A DNA stretch of 64,000 bases. Source: Thauera sp. 2A1 (GTDB lineage Bacteria; Pseudomonadota; Gammaproteobacteria; Burkholderiales; Rhodocyclaceae). The DNA lies in contig NZ_SSXV01000002.1 in the NCBI RefSeq assembly GCF_009469595.2, positions 62,001 to 126,000 on the forward strand. Direction: 5' to 3'. The position numbers and the translations under genes were made by a program. Below, one piece after another: positions 60,536 through 64,000 of the stretch (position 1 is its first letter; each line of letters begins with the position of its first letter). The notes beneath the pieces are model-generated. The model worked only from the letters and a program-made list of their open reading frames with translations. It was not told the origin of the DNA and searched no databases.

Positions 60536-61867
60536 TCAGTTGTCGGGGTGTTCGGTCGGTACGTTGCCGGCTTCGGGCTCGAGCGGGGGCGGCACCCGGC
60601 TGGCGAGGACCTTGTCGATGCGCTTGCCATCGAGGTCGACCACTTCCAGGCGCCAGTCGTCCCACACGGTGATGTCGCCGGTGTGCGGCAGGCGGCCGAG
60701 CAGCCACATGACCATGCCGGACAGCGTGTGATAGCGGCCGCGTTCTTCCTCGGGCACGGTCTTCAGGCCCAGGCGGTCCTTGAGCTCGGGAACCGGAATC
60801 AGCCCGTCGAGCAGCCAGGAACCATCTTCGCGCTGCACCGCCCAGGCTTCTTCCAGGCTGTGTGGCTGGAATTCGCCGGTCACGGCCTCGAGCACGTCCT
60901 GCAGCGTCACCATGCCCTGGACCTCGCCGTACTCGTCGATGACGAACACCGTATGTGTGCTCGAGGCTCGGAACTGCTCCAACAGCTCCATGCCGGTGAG
61001 CGATTCCGGTACGAACACCGGCATCTGCAACTGATGCGTGAGGTCGGCCTTACCGCCTTTCAGCGTCTGGTTGAAGAGCTGCTTGGAGGAGATGATGCCG
61101 AGGATCTCGTCGAGACCGCCGCGGCACACCGGGAAGCGCGAGTGGTTCGATTCGGCCATGCGCGCGAGGTTCTCGTCGAGCGGGCGGGTGGTGTCCAGCC
61201 ACACGATGTCCGAGCGCGGCACCATCAGCGAGCCGATCTGGCGGTCATCCAGGCGGAACACGTTGCGCACCATCTCGTGCTCGCTCTTCTCGATGATGCC
61301 GGCTTCCGAGCCTTCCTCGAGCAGGGCGTGAATCTCCTCCTCGGTGACGCTGGGGCCGCTCTCGTCGCGCTTGCCCATCAGCTTGAGCAGCATGCCGGTC
61401 GACCAGGTCAGCAGCCGCACGAAGGGGCGCGACGCGATGGACAGCGCGTTCATCGGCCGCGCCACCAGGCGGGCGATGCCTTCCGGGTTGATCTGGCCGA
61501 TGCGCTTGGGCACCAGCTCGCCGACGACGATCGACACGTAGGTGATCACCATCACGACCAGCACGGTGGAGACGACACCGCTGAGATCCTCGGCCATGCC
61601 GAGGTGCTGCATCCAGCGCGCGAACGGCGCGGCAAGTGCGGCCTCGCCGACGATGCCGTTGAGGATGCCGATTGAGGTGATGCCGATCTGGATGGTGGAG
61701 AGGAAGCGGGTGGGCTCTTCACCCAGCTTGATGGCTACTGCGGCCGCCACGTCGCCGTCTTCGGCGAGGCGTGCGAGTCGGGCCCTGCGTGCGGTGACGA
61801 GGGCGATTTCTGACATGGCGAAGAGGCCATTGACGATGATCAGTGCGATCAGGACGACTATTTCCAT
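60536..61867 (-). CDS. HlyC/CorC-type CNNM membrane protein with CBS pair
   Basis: 443 residues. The N-terminal DUF21/CNNM transmembrane domain (about 1-180) has three to four helices, starting MEIVVLIALIIVNGLFAMSE, with GEPTRFLSTIQIGITSIGIL. A CBS-domain pair follows (about 210-335, VPRSDIVWLDTTRPLDEN; VFVIDEYGEVQGMVTLQD). The C-terminal transporter-associated CorC_HlyC domain is about 350-430. Homologues are linked to Mg2+/Co2+ or Na+ transport; called haemolysin in older annotation without good reason. Confidence 0.9.
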   Translation of the reverse strand: MEIVVLIALIIVNGLFAMSEIALVTARRARLARLAEDGDVAAAVAIKLGEEPTRFLSTIQIGITSIGILNGIVGEAALAAPFARWMQHLGMAEDLSGVVSTVLVVMVITYVSIVVGELVPKRIGQINPEGIARLVARPMNALSIASRPFVRLLTWSTGMLLKLMGKRDESGPSVTEEEIHALLEEGSEAGIIEKSEHEMVRNVFRLDDRQIGSLMVPRSDIVWLDTTRPLDENLARMAESNHSRFPVCRGGLDEILGIISSKQLFNQTLKGGKADLTHQLQMPVFVPESLTGMELLEQFRASSTHTVFVIDEYGEVQGMVTLQDVLEAVTGEFQPHSLEEAWAVQREDGSWLLDGLIPVPELKDRLGLKTVPEEERGRYHTLSGMVMWLLGRLPHTGDITVWDDWRLEVVDLDGKRIDKVLASRVPPPLEPEAGNVPTEHPDN

Positions 61868-62054
61868 GGCGCGGAGCGCACTCGGCCCCGCTGCTCCTTC
61901 TTTTTGTTTCGACAGCAGAAATCATGCCCGACATGAGGTTCGCTGTCATCCATCTTTGCGCAAATCCTCGTCATGGAACGCCGCTACCGCATGAACGATG
62001 GCTTTTCTGCTGCACGCGGTACAATGGCGGCCATTTTTCGCTGAGAACGGCTGG

Positions 62055-63020
62055 ATGAAAACCACCTTTCTGGATTTCGAACAGGCAATCGCCGAGCTCG
62101 ACGCCAAGATCGAGCAGTTGCGCTTCGTGCAGGACGACTCCGCGGTCGACATCTCCGAGGAAATCAACCGCCTCGAGGCCAAGAGCCAGTCACTGACCAA
62201 GGATCTTTACGCCAAGCTCACGCCCTGGCAGATCGCGCAGGTGGCGCGCCATCCGCAGCGCCCCTACACGCTGGATTACGTGCAGCACATGTTCACCGAC
62301 TTCGACGAACTGCACGGTGACCGCAGCTACGCCGATGACAAGGCCATCGTCGGCGGGCTGGCGCGTTTCAATGGGCAGAGCTGCGTCGTGATCGGCCACC
62401 AGAAGGGGCGCGACACCAAGGAAAAGATCTCGCGCAATTTCGGCATGCCGCGACCCGAGGGCTATCGAAAGGCGATGCGCCTGATGAAGCTCGCCGAGAA
62501 GTTCGGCCTTCCGGTGTTCACCTTCGTCGACACGCCCGGCGCCTATCCCGGCATCGGCGCCGAGGAGCGCGGCCAGTCCGAGGCCATCGGCCACAGCCTC
62601 TATCTGATGGCCGAGCTGAAGGTGCCGCTGATCTGCACCATCATCGGCGAAGGCGGTTCCGGTGGCGCGCTGGCGATCGCGGTGGGCGACCAGGTGCTGA
62701 TGTTGCAATACTCGACCTATTCCGTGATCTCGCCCGAAGGCTGCGCCTCCATCCTGTGGAAGAGCGCGGACAAGGCCGCCGAAGCCGCCGAGACGATGGG
62801 CATCACCGCGGCGCGCCTGAAGTCGCTCGGCCTCATCGACAAGATCGTCAACGAGCCGGTGGGCGGCGCGCACCGTGACCACCGCGCCATGGCCACCTCG
62901 CTCAAGCGTGCGCTGTCCGAGGCGCTGCGCCAGGTGGATGCGCTGTCGCCAGCCGAGCTGGTCACGCAGCGCATCGACAAGCTGATGGGTTATGGCCGCT
63001 TCAAGGAGCAGGCCGCCTGA
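62055..63020 (+). CDS. accA: Acetyl-CoA carboxylase carboxyltransferase alpha subunit
   Basis: Transfers carboxyl from carboxybiotin to acetyl-CoA together with AccD. 321 residues from the ATG at 62055 ([19 protein letters not shown]); the frame is open 57 nt upstream. HRDHRA-type motifs and [19 protein letters not shown] are typical, with [23 protein letters not shown] (62020-62025) is a possible -10. Two nt before tilS, a common accA-tilS arrangement. Confidence 0.96.
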   Translation: MKTTFLDFEQAIAELDAKIEQLRFVQDDSAVDISEEINRLEAKSQSLTKDLYAKLTPWQIAQVARHPQRPYTLDYVQHMFTDFDELHGDRSYADDKAIVGGLARFNGQSCVVIGHQKGRDTKEKISRNFGMPRPEGYRKAMRLMKLAEKFGLPVFTFVDTPGAYPGIGAEERGQSEAIGHSLYLMAELKVPLICTIIGEGGSGGALAIAVGDQVLMLQYSTYSVISPEGCASILWKSADKAAEAAETMGITAARLKSLGLIDKIVNEPVGGAHRDHRAMATSLKRALSEALRQVDALSPAELVTQRIDKLMGYGRFKEQAA

Positions 63021-63021
63021 G

Positions 63022-64000
63022 GTGACCGGTCCGGTCGCCGGCGTGCTGGCCCAAGCCGGCGTGGCTGCCGGCTGCCGGGTGTGCTGCTGCCTTTCGGGCG
63101 GCGTCGATTCGGTCGTCCTGCTGCATCGCCTGTGCGAGTTGCGCCACGGACTGGATTTTGTGCTCAGCGCGGCCCACGTCCACCACGGGCTCAGCGCGAA
63201 CGCCGACGACTGGCTCGCGTTCTGCAGTGAATTGTGCGCACGGCTGGAAGTGCCTTTCGTCTCCTTTCGCGTCGACGTACGGCGCGATCACCCCCAGGGC
63301 ATCGAAGCGGCGGCGCGCGAAGCGCGCCATGCCGCGCTGGCGGAGATGGATTGTGACTGGCTGGCCTTCGGTCATCATCAGGACGATCAGGCCGAAACCC
63401 TGCTGTTCCGCCTCTTTCGCGGCGCGGGAGTGCGTGGCGCCGCGGCGATGGCGGCGGTGGAGCTGCCGTCGGCCGGACGTGCCGGGCGCCTGAGGCCGCT
63501 GCTCGGCCTGCGCCGCGCGCAGATCGAAGCCTGGGCGCGAGCGCACGCGCTTGCCTGGGTGGAAGACGAGAGCAACGCCGATCGCCGTTTCGCCCGCAAC
63601 GACATCCGCCATCGCATCGTCCCGGCTGTCGAACAGGCTTTTCCTGGCGCCGTGCCGGCGCTGGCGCGCGCAGCGGAGCATTTCCACGAGGCTGCGGGCC
63701 TGCTCGACCAACTCGCCCGACAGGACGAGGCTGCATGCGGGGGGGCGACGCTCGATGGTGCGGCGCTGCTGCGCCTGGACGATGCCCGCATTGCCAACCT
63801 GTTGCGCTGGCAGATGCGGCAGCTCGGCGTTGCAGCGCCGGCGCGCAGCCGGCTTGCCGAGGCGCTGCGCCAGTTGCGCGCAACGCAGGCGCAGCGGCCG
63901 CTGCGTCTTGCTCTCGGCGCGCTCGCCTGCTGCGTGTATCGCGGACGCGTGTGGCTGGAGCGCGCCGCGCTTGCCGGGGCCCCGGCGCCACAGTCCTGGT
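63022..64000 (+). CDS. tilS: tRNA(Ile)-lysidine synthetase (3' end beyond window)
   Basis: Modifies C34 of the CAU-anticodon tRNA-Ile to lysidine so it reads AUA. GTG start right after accA; 326 codons are present and the frame continues past the window. PP-loop CCLSGGVDSVVLLHRL, then AAHVHHGLSANADDW, AFGHHQDDQAETLLFRLFRG and ARNDIRHRIVPAVEQAFPGA, all diagnostic. The missing part would hold the rest of the substrate-binding C-terminal domains. Confidence 0.95.
   Translation, partial: MTGPVAGVLAQAGVAAGCRVCCCLSGGVDSVVLLHRLCELRHGLDFVLSAAHVHHGLSANADDWLAFCSELCARLEVPFVSFRVDVRRDHPQGIEAAAREARHAALAEMDCDWLAFGHHQDDQAETLLFRLFRGAGVRGAAAMAAVELPSAGRAGRLRPLLGLRRAQIEAWARAHALAWVEDESNADRRFARNDIRHRIVPAVEQAFPGAVPALARAAEHFHEAAGLLDQLARQDEAACGGATLDGAALLRLDDARIANLLRWQMRQLGVAAPARSRLAEALRQLRATQAQRPLRLALGALACCVYRGRVWLERAALAGAPAPQSW

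Overview
The window is a 64 kb piece of a high-GC betaproteobacterial chromosome. Gene content and order (tlpA-accBC-prmA, a complete mraZ-to-ftsZ dcw cluster followed by lpxC, dciA and secA, an rsmI/yraN/diaA/dolP block, tgt-queA with yajC-secDF, accA-tilS) best fit the Rhodocyclales, close to Thauera, Azoarcus or Aromatoleum. That placement is inference from synteny and protein character; no search was run. There are no rRNA genes, CRISPR arrays, insertion sequences or phage genes. RNA genes are the RNase P RNA and one tRNA-Leu(CAA).

Layout. 1-4234 (minus): prmA (cut by the window edge), accC, accB, a TlpA-type thioredoxin and a conserved unknown. 4410-5765: mpl (peptidoglycan recycling). 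5826-10088: dolP/diaA/yraN diverging from rsmI, then pyrC and a small lipoprotein. 10119-10503: rnpB. 10793-27702: the dcw cluster, with a sigma70-like promoter overlapping 10-bp-spaced MraZ-type repeats; nearly every gene overlaps the next by 4 nt. It ends at a strong terminator after ftsZ. 27919-32396: lpxC, a small membrane protein, dciA and secA.

32400-41920 is the accessory heart of the window, lying between secA and argJ. It encodes a sigma54-dependent, VpsR-like enhancer-binding regulator behind its own sigma54 promoter, a folded leader RNA and a 27-codon leader ORF. A FapF-like coiled-coil/beta-barrel outer-membrane protein follows on the same strand. On the opposite strand lie a FapE-like protein, a periplasmic C39 cysteine peptidase (FapD-like), a 121-residue exported protein, and two paralogous ~625-residue exported Gly/Ala/Ser/Asn-rich proteins. 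Each Gly-rich gene has its own sigma54 promoter with exact GG-N10-GC spacing and a conserved 5' leader. The locus looks like a Fap-type functional-amyloid or surface-fibre export system whose major subunits are long Gly-rich repeat proteins with a short shared C-terminal motif. I regard it as the most novel part of the window.

42186-51694: argJ, apaG, purB, a REP-like 22-bp inverted repeat, a DUF2322-like gene, secF-secD-yajC, tgt, queA and tRNA-Leu. 51874-54031: a NhaR-like LysR regulator, a HPF/RaiA-like protein and a BI-1/YccA membrane protein. 54097-60169: a six-gene Mrp/Mnh cation/proton antiporter operon (mnhA-B fused, C, D, E, F, G) on the minus strand. 60536-64000: a CorC/HlyC-type CBS membrane protein, accA, and tilS cut by the window end.
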